Counted from the stretch's first letter, positions 1 through 8,663 are shown. The stretch is 64,000 nt of DNA from Clostridiales bacterium (GCA_003525075.1 DQFO01000016.1:52022-116021), one strand, 5' to 3'. Notes: generated by a model from the sequence alone, not told the origin. Made by a program: numbers and translations.

Positions 1-1405
1 CTTGTTTTGCAATTGATGATACAGTTATTGGATTATCTCCAGAAATAACTCTAATTTGAACATTTCTATTATCAAAAAATTCGAAAATTTCTTTTGCATT
101 TTTTCTTATTTCATTTTTCAAACTTATAAATAAAATAGGAATTGTTTCATCATTTTTTAGTTCAACAAAAGCAATTAATCTTTCGCCATTTTTTGTTCTC
201 TTATTAACTAATTCTTCATATTCTTTATTTAATAATATTTCTGGTGCTCCAAGTTTATATGTTACATTTTCATCTATTTTTATAAAAGAAAATTTATTTT
301 TTGAATTAAAATTTTCTTTTTCTATATTAGATAATTTTTCTGTAGAAATTCCATATAATTGTTCTTTTATAGCATCAATTGTTATGTTTTTATCTTCAAT
401 TGTATTTATATATCTTGCTAAAATTTTTAAATCTTCTTTTTTATCTATAAGACTATTTCCATTTTTATCAAATATATCTAGAACTTTCATAGTATTATTT
501 GTAATTGTTCCAGTCTTATCAACACATAAAACATCAACTCTTGCTAAACTTTCAATACTTTTCATATCATGAAGAAGTATCTTATTTTGTGCAAGTCTCA
601 TTGAACTTAAAGCTAATGCCACAGTTGTTAATAAGTATAATCCTTCTGGAATCATTCCTAATAATGCTGAAACCATTGAATTTACACTTTCCTCATAACT
701 ACAGCCATTTACACCATAAGATCCAATAAATAACAATATTCCAATAGGAATTATTATTATTCCTGCAAATTTAACAATATTGTCAATTGCTGAAATCATC
801 TCTGATTTTGTTTCTTTTATTTTTTTAGATTCTTTCATTATTTTAGCAGAAAAAGATTCATCACCTACATTAGTAAGTTTCACTACTGCTCTTCCAGATA
901 TAACAAAACTTCCAGACATAAGATTAGAATTTATGCTTTTTTCAATTTCATTTTGTTCTCCTGTTAATAATGATTCATTTACATATATTTTTCCTGAAAC
1001 TACTTCTGCATCTGCTGGAATTTGTTTTCCAGCTTCTAAAATTATAAAATCTCCTTCAACCAAATTATCTGAATCTATCTCTTCTTCTTTTCCATCTCTA
1101 ATTACTATATATTTGTTTTTATCTAATAATGATAATTTATCTAATGTAATTTTTGACCTAATCTGTTGAATAATTCCTATTAAAATATTTGTTATTATAA
1201 TACCTAAAAATGTTAAATTTCTATATGAATGTGATGTGATAAGTAATATAGTTAATATTAGGAAGATAAAATTAAAGTATGTAAATATATTTTTTCTTAA
1301 TATTTTAAAAATACTTTCGTTTGTTTTTATTTTTACTTTATTTGATTTTCCCTGTTTTATTTTTTCTTCTACTTCTTCATGTGTTAGACATTTTATTGAT
1401 TCCAT
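1..1405 (-). CDS. Cation-translocating P-type ATPase, partial (C-terminus beyond window)
   Basis: HAD-type P-type ATPase that would pump a cation across the membrane using a phospho-Asp intermediate. Read from the minus strand, an N-terminal hydrophobic pair is followed by the actuator domain (LTGEQN, the TGE motif), a membrane segment with a PEGLYLL motif, then DKTGT (about 505-520) holding the phosphorylated Asp, and the frame leaves the window at a GDNPITV motif. The PEGL membrane motif resembles the CtpE/CaxP calcium-type ATPases more than heavy-metal pumps, but the substrate is not proven. The ATG at 1405 is preferred over 1423 because an AAGGGAAG ribosome site precedes it. The last membrane helices are not visible. 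Confidence 0.85.
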   Translation of the reverse strand, partial: MESIKCLTHEEVEEKIKQGKSNKVKIKTNESIFKILRKNIFTYFNFIFLILTILLITSHSYRNLTFLGIIITNILIGIIQQIRSKITLDKLSLLDKNKYIVIRDGKEEEIDSDNLVEGDFIILEAGKQIPADAEVVSGKIYVNESLLTGEQNEIEKSINSNLMSGSFVISGRAVVKLTNVGDESFSAKIMKESKKIKETKSEMISAIDNIVKFAGIIIIPIGILLFIGSYGVNGCSYEESVNSMVSALLGMIPEGLYLLTTVALALSSMRLAQNKILLHDMKSIESLARVDVLCVDKTGTITNNTMKVLDIFDKNGNSLIDKKEDLKILARYINTIEDKNITIDAIKEQLYGISTEKLSNIEKENFNSKNKFSFIKIDENVTYKLGAPEILLNKEYEELVNKRTKNGERLIAFVELKNDETIPILFISLKNEIRKNAKEIFEFFDNRNVQIRVISGDNPITVSSIAKQ

Positions 1406-1544
1406 TATATTTCTTCCCTTCATTGTTACACAAATGTATTTCTCTCCAAGGATTTATTATAACACATTTTTTGGTAATTGTTTATTAATTTCTTCTTAAT
1501 AACGCAAAAAAATAGATAATTGTAAAAAGTTCATCTGTTTTTCA

Positions 1545-2090
1545 TTAATTTTCTTTGTATAAAAAGCAATCTTTATCATGTGAATATATAACACCTATTG
1601 CTTGTAAATAAGAATATATAATTGTACTTCCTACAAATTTCATTCCTCTTTTCTGTAAGTCTTTAGATAACACATCTGATAATTGGTTTGTTGTTTTATC
1701 TGTTTCATATATAATTTGTTCTTGTGTAAATGTTTTTAAATAATTATAAAATGTTCCATATTCTTGCTGAATTTTCTTAAAGATTTTACTATTATTTATA
1801 GTAGCATTTATTTTTAGTTTATTTCTTATTATCTTCTCATTTTGCAACAATTCTTGTATTTTATCTTCTTTATAATTACAAATTTTATCTATATTAAAAT
1901 TATCAAATGCTTTTATAAAATCATCTCTTTTGTTTAATACACATTCCCATGATAAACCAGCTTGAAATGATTCTAATATTAACATTTCATATAAATATTG
2001 TTCATTAAAATTTGGCTTACACCATTCTTTATCATGATATTCTATATATTTTGGATTATTTAAATTACACCATCTACATCTTTTTATCAT
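1545..2090 (-). CDS. tag: DNA-3-methyladenine glycosylase I
   Basis: Base-excision repair glycosylase that removes 3-methyladenine from DNA. The protein starts MIKRCRWCN and continues with the family pattern YHDKEWCKP, ESFQAGLSW and a C-terminal KRGMKFVGSTIIYSYLQAIG followed by HDKDC; Cys and His residues at both ends fit the structural zinc site of Tag. Length about 181 residues is normal. A longer frame runs 20 codons upstream into the preceding gene, but the ATG at 2090 begins the conserved region. It lies 4 bp downstream of the HAM1-like gene, so the two are probably co-transcribed. Confidence 0.9.
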   Translation of the reverse strand: MIKRCRWCNLNNPKYIEYHDKEWCKPNFNEQYLYEMLILESFQAGLSWECVLNKRDDFIKAFDNFNIDKICNYKEDKIQELLQNEKIIRNKLKINATINNSKIFKKIQQEYGTFYNYLKTFTQEQIIYETDKTTNQLSDVLSKDLQKRGMKFVGSTIIYSYLQAIGVIYSHDKDCFLYKEN

Positions 2091-2094
2091 AATG

Positions 2095-2670
2095 CTATAC
2101 CTTTTTTTGATACCATTCCGCAAATTTTTCCATAGCAGAATAAGAGCCATCTACATCTTTTCTGTTCTCTCTTTCTTTTTCATCCATTTCTGCTAATGTT
2201 TTCTCAAAACCTTCAGGTTTAAAAATATACCATAAGTCAGACCATTTTTCTTTTCTATCTTTTCCTTGAATTTGTTTTGATAAGTTTCCTGGATGTTTTC
2301 CATAGAAATAATGTATTTCTTTTCCGTCATGATATGCTAAACATTCATTAAATGCACATTTTCTATTACTCTTATCTTCCATTAATTTTAAAATTCCTTG
2401 TATTCCTACTGTTTCTAATGAAAAATTTACAAACGCTCTTGGAAATCCATTTAATTCATCAATTCTAAAATCTGTATCTAATGCTATACATGGTCTTTTT
2501 ACTATTTCATACGCTTGTTTTACTTTTGCTGTTGCTATTTCCTTTATATCATCACTTCTAGGCTCATCTAATTCATAGTTAAATGTATTGAATTTTAAAT
2601 TTTTAAAATATTTTTCAGCTGATTTTATTTTCCCTGTATTATGTGTTACAAAAATAATTTCTTTTTCCAT
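2095..2670 (-). CDS. HAM1/RdgB-family non-canonical purine NTP pyrophosphatase
   Basis: Predicted to hydrolyse deaminated purine nucleotides (dITP, XTP) and so keep them out of DNA. The N-terminus FVTHNTGKIKSAEKYF is the family substrate loop ((T/S)xNxxK), and the central CIALDTDFRID plus GFPRAFVNF match the conserved core. At 191 residues the length is normal. It shares a promoter (2709-2737) with the downstream tag gene, giving a small nucleotide-damage operon. The sequence is divergent from standard RdgB, so substrate range is inferred. Confidence 0.8.
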   Translation of the reverse strand: MEKEIIFVTHNTGKIKSAEKYFKNLKFNTFNYELDEPRSDDIKEIATAKVKQAYEIVKRPCIALDTDFRIDELNGFPRAFVNFSLETVGIQGILKLMEDKSNRKCAFNECLAYHDGKEIHYFYGKHPGNLSKQIQGKDRKEKWSDLWYIFKPEGFEKTLAEMDEKERENRKDVDGSYSAMEKFAEWYQKKV

Positions 2671-2708
2671 TTTTTTTCACTTCTCTTTTTACAAAACTTT
2701 TGTTCATA

Positions 2709-2737
2709 TTTTATTATATATTTTTTTGTTTGTCAAG
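2709..2737 (-). promoter_or_regulatory. Sigma-A promoter for the HAM1-tag operon
   Basis: On the minus strand TTGACA, a 17-bp spacer and TAAAAT lie about 40 bp upstream of the start codon at 2670. Confidence 0.7.
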
Positions 2738-2754
2738 GAATTTTTTAATAAGTT

Positions 2755-2785
2755 TGACATTATATTTTTTATATGATATATAATA
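2755..2785 (+). promoter_or_regulatory. Promoter for the small ORF at 2834
   Basis: TTGACA at 2755-2760 is followed by TATATA (spacer 17) overlapping TATAAT (2780-2785, spacer 19). It is divergent from the promoter at 2709-2737. Confidence 0.55.
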
Positions 2786-2833
2786 TATTATTATTCGTTT
2801 GTAGCACTCATTAAAAAAATGGAGGTATATGTT

Positions 2834-3046
2834 ATGAAACTCACTAATCCTGGCTTCGCAAGAGTACTTCACAAAAGATCAGACTATCATGAGCCTTTCT
2901 ATCGTGTTCTTAAAGAAAAAGATATTTTTGAAAATCATTGCCATTGTTTTGATCATGGTGGTTATGGTTATACACAAGTACCTGTTCCCAAAACTGAACG
3001 TTGGATTGTTCATAAGGAAAATGAAGACAGTAAAAATAAAAAGTAA
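2834..3046 (+). CDS. Small hypothetical protein (70 aa)
   Basis: Unrecognised small soluble protein, rich in His, Tyr and charged residues, with HCHCFDHGGYGY near the middle, which could bind metal. An earlier in-frame ATG overlaps the ribosome site; the GGAGG at 2821-2825 is correctly spaced for the ATG at 2834. It has its own promoter and a strong terminator, so it appears to be a monocistronic real gene. No membrane segment or signal peptide is seen. Function unknown. Confidence 0.6.
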   Translation: MKLTNPGFARVLHKRSDYHEPFYRVLKEKDIFENHCHCFDHGGYGYTQVPVPKTERWIVHKENEDSKNKK

Positions 3047-3064
3047 GTATCATACTATATAGCC

Positions 3065-3110
3065 AAAAGAAGCAAATATTACCTAAATTAAGGTTGTATT
3101 TGCTTCTTTT
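3065..3110 (+). terminator. Rho-independent terminator after 2834-3046
   Basis: A 14-bp perfect stem (3065-3078 with 3097-3110) with an inner ACCT/AGGT extension ends in TTTT. Confidence 0.85.
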
Positions 3111-3154
3111 ACATTTGTCAAACAATATTTTTACGAAAATTTGTTCTTTTTATA

Positions 3155-3183
3155 TTGATTTGTTCTTAATTGTATGCTATACT
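3155..3183 (+). promoter_or_regulatory. Extended -10 promoter of the toxin-like ORF
   Basis: TTGATT, a 17-bp spacer, and TGcTATACT (extended -10). Predicted start near 3190, exactly where the left arm of the flanking inverted repeat begins. Confidence 0.7.
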
Positions 3184-3264
3184 AGTTCACATAGGAAATG
3201 ATAATAAGCAGATGTGGTTTTGCCACCAATTATACGAATCATCGTAAGAGAGGTGGTGATGTTT

Positions 3265-3378
3265 ATGGTTAAAGTAATATTATTTTTTATAATATCATTT
3301 ATGTTATCTTTAACATTAAACGTTGCCTTAGCTGCAGTTCTTTACAAGAACTGTGTTGATAAGCAACTACATAAATAA
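3265..3378 (+). CDS. Small hydrophobic peptide, candidate type I toxin (37 aa)
   Basis: A 37-codon ORF: one strongly hydrophobic segment (about residues 4-26) followed by a short charged tail KNCVDKQLHK, the usual layout of membrane-acting type I toxins. The ATG at 3265 is favoured because GGTGG (3252-3256) is correctly spaced; an in-frame ATG at 3259 is too close. The ribosome site can pair with CCACC at 3223-3227 around a small ACGA/TCGT hairpin (3234-3245), which would hide it, as in many toxin mRNAs. A perfect promoter on the opposite strand (3474-3502) reads into the gene and the stem at 3386-3419 can terminate both RNAs. Toxicity is an inference. Confidence 0.6.
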   Translation: MVKVILFFIISFMLSLTLNVALAAVLYKNCVDKQLHK

Positions 3379-3425
3379 AAGAAATCTCACATCTGTAAAT
3401 TTGGCGATTTAGATGTGAGTTTTTA
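3378..3425. terminator. Bidirectional terminator between convergent RNAs
   Basis: A 9-bp perfect stem CTCACATCT (3386-3394)/AGATGTGAG (3411-3419), with TTTTT after it on the plus strand and TTTCTTTT after it on the minus strand. Confidence 0.75.
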
Positions 3426-3473
3426 TATCTATTCGGCAAAACCACGTTTGTGGATTTGTCATTTCCTATATTT

Positions 3474-3502
3474 ATTATACTGAGTTTTTATTTTTTTGTC
3501 AA
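3474..3502 (-). promoter_or_regulatory. Perfect promoter for an antisense RNA
   Basis: Minus-strand TTGACA, 17 bp, TATAAT. No open frame follows; transcription from about 3467 to the stem at 3386-3419 would give an RNA of roughly 80-90 nt, the candidate antitoxin. Confidence 0.7.
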
Positions 3503-3552
3503 TCCAAATTTTAATTATTTACAAACTTTGTTTATCATCTTCCATATTATAT

Positions 3553-4590
3553 TTAAGCATATTCATATTTTTTTCTATTTGCCACAATACATATTATACT
3601 AACAACAATTGCCAATAATTCTGCAACTACAACAGATAACCATATTCCATTTATTCCCCAGACTGCTAGTAATATTAAAATCATTGCAACTTGGAACAAT
3701 AATGTTCTTAAGAATGATATAAGTGCTGAAATAAAACCATTATTTAAAGCTGTAAAGAATGATGATGTAAATATATTAAACCAACTTATAATATAAGATA
3801 ATGAATATAATCTTATTGCATTAATAGTTATTTCCAATAATTCTTTATCATAGCTTACAAATATTTGTACAAGTTTTTATTATTGTAGATAATTCAAATT
3901 TTGTTTTTCCTAATTTTAACATTGTATCATTTTTTCTTGAAAAATATATTAATGGAATAATAGCTCCTACCGTTTGACTTGTAATTGTTGCTATTGCTGC
4001 ACCTGCAACGCCTAATCTAAATACATATATAAATAGAAAATCTAATACCATATTTGTAATTCCTGCTGCAATTGATATACCAAGCCCAAATCTAGGCTTT
4101 TCTGCTACAATCATAAATGACTGAAAACTATTTTGTAAAATAAATGCTGTCATTCCAATTAAAAGTATTCTACCATAAGTTAAACAATTGCTCATCATTT
4201 CTTCTGTTGCTCCAAGCAATTTTGCGATTGGTCTTAATAATGCTATTACAATTATAGTAAATATTCCCCCTAATATTATTTCTAGATATATTAGCATCGA
4301 AAATTGTTTATTTGCTTCGTCTTTGTTTCCTTCTCCTAATGTTTTTGAAATAATCGCACTACCACCTGTTCCTATCATAAAACCTATTGTTCCTATTATC
4401 ATAATTGCAGGCATTATTAAATTTATAGATGCAAATGCATTGTTTCCAACTACATTTGAAACAAATATTCCATCTACAACACCATATATAGATGTAAATA
4501 CCATCATTATTATTGTTGGCAATGTAAATTTTATTAATTTTTTATATGTAAAATGTTCTGATAAATTAATTTCCACTTTCTTTTTCTCCA
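3553..4590 (-). pseudogene. MATE-family efflux transporter, internally deleted and frameshifted
   Basis: Remnant of a 12-helix drug/Na+ antiporter. The N-terminal half is intact (KLIKFTLPTIIMMVF, then helices through FLFIYVFRLGVAGAAIATI), but at about 3850-3875 the frame jumps from IIKTCTN to VSYDKELLEIT, which belongs near helix 10, and continues to NRKKYEYA. About 80-90 residues of the family's usual roughly 450 are missing, and the frame shifts at the junction, so no functional transporter can be made. Its natural start has been replaced by a kinase-like fragment (4591-4806). Confidence 0.85.
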
Positions 4591-4806
4591 AACCAATTTC
4601 TTTATCTGTTAAATTTTCTTCTGAATCTGCTTTTTGTTTACAACGATTTATCTTTGATTCCATATTTGCATACACAAAAATATTATTGGATTATATTCTT
4701 TTAAAATGCTATTAGCTCCTCTACCAACAATAATAGCATTTCCTTTTTCTGAAATATTTTTTATATATTTTTCTGACATATTTGTTTCTTTATTGTCAAT
4801 AAAAAA
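4591..4806 (-). pseudogene. Cytidylate-kinase-like fragment fused to the MATE relic
   Basis: Minus-strand reading gives SEKGNAIIVGRGANSILK and, after a frameshift near 4676, ESKINRCKQKA and SEENLTDKEI. These align in order with the kinase-like tail of the intact protein at 11467-13464 (ESCIIVGRCADFILK and the following region). Only the middle of the domain is left; the P-loop end is missing and an in-frame TAG lies just upstream. It therefore looks like debris joined to the MATE relic rather than a separate gene. Confidence 0.75.
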
Positions 4807-4837
4807 TAGCAACTAATTATTGATATAACCTCATAAT

Positions 4838-4897
4838 AAAAATAGCAAGCCAAATATATACCATAAATATGGTGTTGTTTGACTTGCTATTTTTTTA
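4838..4897 (-). terminator. Terminator downstream of the lipoprotein gene
   Basis: Stem AAAAATAGCAAG (4838-4849) / CTTGCTATTTTT (4883-4894), T-run on either strand; placed to end the gene at 4956-5627. Confidence 0.7.
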
Positions 4898-4955
4898 AGT
4901 TATACCAAATGAGTCTACACACTCATCTGACAATGTGCACTTTTTAGAATAGTTT

Positions 4956-5627
4956 TCATTCTTCATCATCTATAGAATCTTCTATAGCATCTATTATACA
5001 AGTTAAGAAAATAATATCTTTCATTGAAATATCTGAATCTTGTTTTTTGACAATTTTATAAGAATCTACCATATCAAGCTGTTTGCTAATGTTAAACAAA
5101 ATTTCACCAGTTAAAGCATTATATACATTAAATTCATAATATAATGACATAATTTCTTCTTGAGTATATCCCAGTTCGTTCTTGTTTGAATCATAAATAT
5201 GGAAATTATACTTACTCAAAGAAAAGAAATCTGTAAAATATTCTTCTCCTATATATCCAGTTGTATTTCCATCTTGATCCATCAAATTAGCTAACCTATT
5301 TAGTCTTACTCCCCAACGTTTTATTTGCTTTTCTTTAGCAATTTCGTTTCCATTTGCATCTGTAAGAGTGAATATATCACCTGTAATATTTACATATTCA
5401 CCAGATACACTTCCAATCTCCTTTCCATCTACATACACATCATATGTTTTCGTTAAAGATACAAATCTTTCTTTTACATTTACTGTGGTTGCTTCTTCAA
5501 TTAAAGAAGAATAATCTTCTGGTAAAGAACTTTCATCATCGTTTGTGTCCTTTATTTCAGAAGAACACCCAACAAGTAATAATATGACAACGATCGCTAT
5601 TATGCTAAAAAAATACCGTTTTTTCAT
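4956..5627 (-). CDS. Lipoprotein with LURP-one/tubby-like fold
   Basis: Predicted membrane-anchored lipoprotein of 223 residues. A hydrophobic signal (residues 5-17) ends in the lipobox LLVGC with Cys21 as lipidation site. The body repeats the pattern of LURP-one-related proteins: basic-aromatic patch then XVYVDGKEIGSVSG, DIFTLTDANGNEIA, YNFHIYDSNKNELGYTQEE, that is alternating strands with D-x-N-G-N-E turns. Such domains often contact membrane lipids; the role here is unknown. It has its own promoter (5747-5775), a 120-nt leader, an AGGAGAAAGG ribosome site and its own terminator, so it is monocistronic. Confidence 0.7.
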   Translation of the reverse strand: MKKRYFFSIIAIVVILLLVGCSSEIKDTNDDESSLPEDYSSLIEEATTVNVKERFVSLTKTYDVYVDGKEIGSVSGEYVNITGDIFTLTDANGNEIAKEKQIKRWGVRLNRLANLMDQDGNTTGYIGEEYFTDFFSLSKYNFHIYDSNKNELGYTQEEIMSLYYEFNVYNALTGEILFNISKQLDMVDSYKIVKKQDSDISMKDIIFLTCIIDAIEDSIDDEE

Positions 5628-5746
5628 TAGCCTTTCTCCTATTCTATATTTTGCACACCTTTACTTAATTTTCCTCCAAAATAATTATTTTATAATTCAG
5701 TTGTACATCTATAAGGTGCAAAAAGAGTATAACAAAAATATGAATT

Positions 5747-5775
5747 ATTATATCATATTTACATAACATTGTCAA
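5747..5775 (-). promoter_or_regulatory. Promoter of the lipoprotein gene
   Basis: Minus-strand TTGACA, 17-bp spacer, TATAAT, about 120 bp upstream of the start codon. Confidence 0.75.
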
Positions 5776-5845
5776 AATTGTGTTTTTATTCATGCTTTAA
5801 ATAATACTATTTTAATTTAAAGATTCATCTTTCAAATATAATTAT

Positions 5846-6104
5846 ATAGCCTTTTCACAAAAGTCCAAGCATCTAATTCTATCATCGATAAATTTAATTA
5901 AAACTTCATTATCAACTTTATTAATAAGCTTTCTCGGGAAATCACTTTGCACATAATATGACAATAAATTTTTAAATATTTCTTCGCTTTTATATTTTCT
6001 TTCTATTAACAATAATATTATTAGGTCTAATATCTCTATGTATTACCTGAAATTCATTTGGAAAATATTCGCAACCATACTTCTCCAAATAATACATCAT
6101 CATT
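5846..6104 (-). pseudogene. Protein-kinase/phosphotransferase-fold relic
   Basis: One frame reads EKYGCEYFPNEFQVIHRDIR then PNNIIVN and stops; HRDIRPNN is the catalytic-loop pattern of kinase-fold phosphotransferases. The next frame continues with KYKSEEIFKNLLSYYVQSD to KFIDDRIRCLDFCEKAI and a stop at about 5846. No N-lobe or start region is left. It lies in a 650-bp gap (5628-6285) that contains only this and the next relic. Confidence 0.6.
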
Positions 6105-6170
6105 TAATTCTGCAAATTTTGGTGCTAAATCACCTAAGTTCTCTCTACCTGCTGTTTGTATTCCTCCTCA
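6054..6170 (-). pseudogene. Carboxymuconolactone-decarboxylase-family fragment
   Basis: The minus strand reads QTAGRENLGDLAPKFAELN then DDVLFGEVW, a close match to the N-terminus of carboxymuconolactone-decarboxylase/AhpD-like proteins, then stops. Only about 30 residues of the family's 100-250 are present, and they overlap in another frame the start of the kinase-fold relic, marking an old deletion junction. Confidence 0.65.
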
Positions 6171-6245
6171 TTTTTCAATATTATATAATATTTAATATCA
6201 CTTTGAGCCTACTCAAAGTCAATAGTTTTTATTAAAATTATGTAC

Positions 6246-6280
6246 AAAAAATAGATAATTCAAAATGAATTACCTATTTT
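6246..6280 (-). terminator. Terminator of the ABC transporter operon
   Basis: Stem AAAATAG/CTATTTT with inner TAATTC/GAATTA, just downstream of the ATPase stop codon. Confidence 0.65.
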
Positions 6281-6285
6281 AAAAT

Positions 6286-6936
6286 CTATTTTTTCAATTC
6301 ATAAACAATATCTGCTCTATCACAAACATTTTGTGAATGTGTTACAATTATAATACATTTATTTTCATCTTTAGCAAGATGTTCAAAAATATTTAAAATA
6401 TCATTTTCTGTATCTTTATCCAAATTTCCCGTTGGCTCATCTGCAATAATTATTTTAGGATTATATGATAAACTTCTTGCAATCGCTATTCTCTGTTGTT
6501 CTCCACCTGATAATTTTAATATTTTTCTTTTTGCTTGATTTTCTGATAACCCAACACTTTTCATTAAACTTAAAGCCTTTTCTTTTTTATTATTTACTTT
6601 AACTTTACTTATATCCATTGAAAGAACAATGTTTTCTATTGCTGTTAAACTTGGTAATAAATTATAGCTTTGAAATACAATTCCAATATCTGTATTTCTA
6701 TATGTGTCTAAATTCATTTTCTTTAAATCTTTTCCATCATATAAAACCTTTCCAGCTGTACATTTCTCTAATCCAGTAATAAGTGATAATAATGTTGTTT
6801 TTCCGCTTCCACTCTTTCCTTTTATTGCATACATTTTTCCTTGTTCAAACTCATAATTAACATTTTTGAAAACATAACTATCTTTTGGAGCATCTTTATA
6901 TCTGTACCCAACATTTTCTAATTTTAATATACTCAT
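6286..6936 (-). CDS. ABC transporter ATP-binding protein (MacB/LolD type)
   Basis: Cytoplasmic ATPase of a two-component exporter, 216 residues. Walker A GKSGSGKTT (about residues 39-47), Q-loop VFQSYNLLP, signature LSGGEQQR, Walker B IIIADEPTGNLD and the switch His in VTHSQ are all present, so it should be active. It starts 3 bp downstream of the FtsX-type permease and is its obvious partner. MacB-type pairs beside two-component regulators usually handle antimicrobial peptides or cell-envelope stress; a regulator-like gene lies upstream at 8664-9584. Confidence 0.9.
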   Translation of the reverse strand: MSILKLENVGYRYKDAPKDSYVFKNVNYEFEQGKMYAIKGKSGSGKTTLLSLITGLEKCTAGKVLYDGKDLKKMNLDTYRNTDIGIVFQSYNLLPSLTAIENIVLSMDISKVKVNNKKEKALSLMKSVGLSENQAKRKILKLSGGEQQRIAIARSLSYNPKIIIADEPTGNLDKDTENDILNIFEHLAKDENKCIIIVTHSQNVCDRADIVYELKK

Positions 6937-6939
6937 AAA

Positions 6940-8493
6940 TTATGACCTCTCTTTCAATATAGTTAGTGGTGAAAATCTTTGAATACTTATCATTGATGCC
7001 AAACTACTTACTAACATTAATGCTAATTCTATTCCTAATAATTGTGCCACAACTGTAATATCAACAACTGCATTAATTGTATCTATTGTTTGAACATTAA
7101 CTGTTCCTCCAAAATTCATATCCATTGGTCCACCTTTACCAAAATTATTTGATATTTGTTCTGTTTCTTCTTGAACAGATTGTATTTCATTTTCTAATAA
7201 CATATTTCCAACAGGTTTAGCCAAAAATGATCCACACACTGCTCCAATTCCTAACATTACAACACTTACTATTAAAATTTCTAATGCAAATTGAAGTGTT
7301 AATTTGAATTTACTTACACCAATTGTTCTAAATACTCCAATTTCATATTTCCTTTCTCTAATGTTTATCATATTTATTACAAATAGTACTACTGCTGATA
7401 TTGCTAACATTATTAATAAAAATGTTGTTGCAAATGTTTTTACATTTTCTATAGATTTTGTTGCACTTTCTAATTCTTCTACATTTGTATTTAACGTGTA
7501 ATATTCACTTAAACCTTTTTCTTTTATTTCTGTTGTAAATTTTTCTACTGAATCTTTATCTTTTAAAATAAATGTTGGTGTAATTGTTGTTACTAATGTA
7601 CTATCATCTACAACTAAATTTTCTATTACTTTACTTCCTGTTATTATTTTATTTGCTGATTTTGAATACATGCTTGATGAATCATTTGAATCTGAATTGT
7701 CTTTATAAATTCCTTTTACAACAAATTCATAAGTTGCTTCTGTATTTGGATTTTTTAATGTTATTGTTTGACCAACTGTTATTTCATTTAATGTTGCAAG
7801 TTCTGAACTTATAACACATTCTTGACTTTCAAAATCTGATATAATTTCTCCGTCTGTTATTTGATATGTTCCATTTACAAATTCTGTCATTGCATCATAA
7901 GAAGAATATCCATCTAATTCAAAATCGCCTGTTAAATTTTTTGAACTTTCAAATTTTTCTTTTGATTTTGTGATTATTGTTGTTGTATTATTATTTGTTA
8001 TTGTATGTCTATCTTCTCCGCCTCCTGGTCCTCTTCCAATTCCGTTACCATTTCCTCCTGTTGTTGTACTTGTAGAAATTGTTGTTGTTTCTCTATCTTC
8101 AACTTCATATTCAAAAGAGTCTGTTGCTTTTGTTAAAGTATCACTATTTAAAGATGTTGCATATAAATAATAATATCCTTTTAAATATTCGCTATCTCCA
8201 TAATTTTTTACATCATCTAAAGTAATTGATTCTATATTGTTAAATGCTTCTATATTACTTTTTTGTGCATCTTCTCCACCTTTAAAGTTATTTGATAATT
8301 GTCCCCTATCAAATGAAATCGTTCCTGTTATGTCATGTGATTCTTCATAATCTTTTACAAGGTTATTTGCTGTATTTCTTATTGCCAATGTTACTGTTGA
8401 TGCACATGCTATAACTAAAATAATTATACCTATTAAGATATTCCTTCCTTTGTTTCTTGCGATTGAAATTAAACTGTTTTTTAAAATATACAT
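6940..8493 (-). CDS. ABC transporter permease, MacB/FtsX family
   Basis: Membrane subunit of 517 residues. One N-terminal helix (about 18-38), a large extracytoplasmic domain (about 40-350) with low-complexity Gly-rich and Thr-rich stretches around residues 130-170, then three C-terminal helices; NIRERKYEIGVFRTIGVSKF before the second helix is the FtsX hallmark. Together with 6286-6936 it forms a mechanotransmission-type ABC system. The external domain also has a Met/Gly-rich loop (GKGGPMDMNFGG) of unknown role. Start supported by spacing and the TM1 position. Confidence 0.88.
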   Translation of the reverse strand: MYILKNSLISIARNKGRNILIGIIILVIACASTVTLAIRNTANNLVKDYEESHDITGTISFDRGQLSNNFKGGEDAQKSNIEAFNNIESITLDDVKNYGDSEYLKGYYYLYATSLNSDTLTKATDSFEYEVEDRETTTISTSTTTGGNGNGIGRGPGGGEDRHTITNNNTTTIITKSKEKFESSKNLTGDFELDGYSSYDAMTEFVNGTYQITDGEIISDFESQECVISSELATLNEITVGQTITLKNPNTEATYEFVVKGIYKDNSDSNDSSSMYSKSANKIITGSKVIENLVVDDSTLVTTITPTFILKDKDSVEKFTTEIKEKGLSEYYTLNTNVEELESATKSIENVKTFATTFLLIMLAISAVVLFVINMINIRERKYEIGVFRTIGVSKFKLTLQFALEILIVSVVMLGIGAVCGSFLAKPVGNMLLENEIQSVQEETEQISNNFGKGGPMDMNFGGTVNVQTIDTINAVVDITVVAQLLGIELALMLVSSLASMISIQRFSPLTILKERS

Positions 8494-8577
8494 TTTTCAC
8501 ATTCCTTTCTTTTGAAGCTTTATTTTGCCTTGCTCCTTAATCTTGTTTTAATATAATACATGAAGATTGAAGAATTA

Positions 8578-8624
8578 TTGAAAAAAACATCTTAATGTAG
8601 AAAATTTTTTCTAACATTTAGATG
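8578..8624 (-). terminator. Terminator after the receiver-kinase fusion
   Basis: Long near-perfect stem, CATCTTAATGT at 8587-8597 pairing with ACATTTAGATG at 8613-8623, followed on the minus strand by a run of seven T. It separates the regulator from the ABC operon. Confidence 0.75.
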
Positions 8625-8663
8625 CTTTCTCTTATACTAATGTAAGTTTATTAAAAACTCAAT

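Larger units (their letters stand above)
3191..3469. repeat. Imperfect inverted repeat flanking the toxin-like ORF
   Basis: ATAGGAAATGA at 3191-3201 is repeated inverted at 3459-3469, and GTGGTTTTGCC at 3214-3224 is repeated inverted at 3435-3445. The two convergent transcripts predicted here would therefore carry near-identical 5' leaders. Confidence 0.8.
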
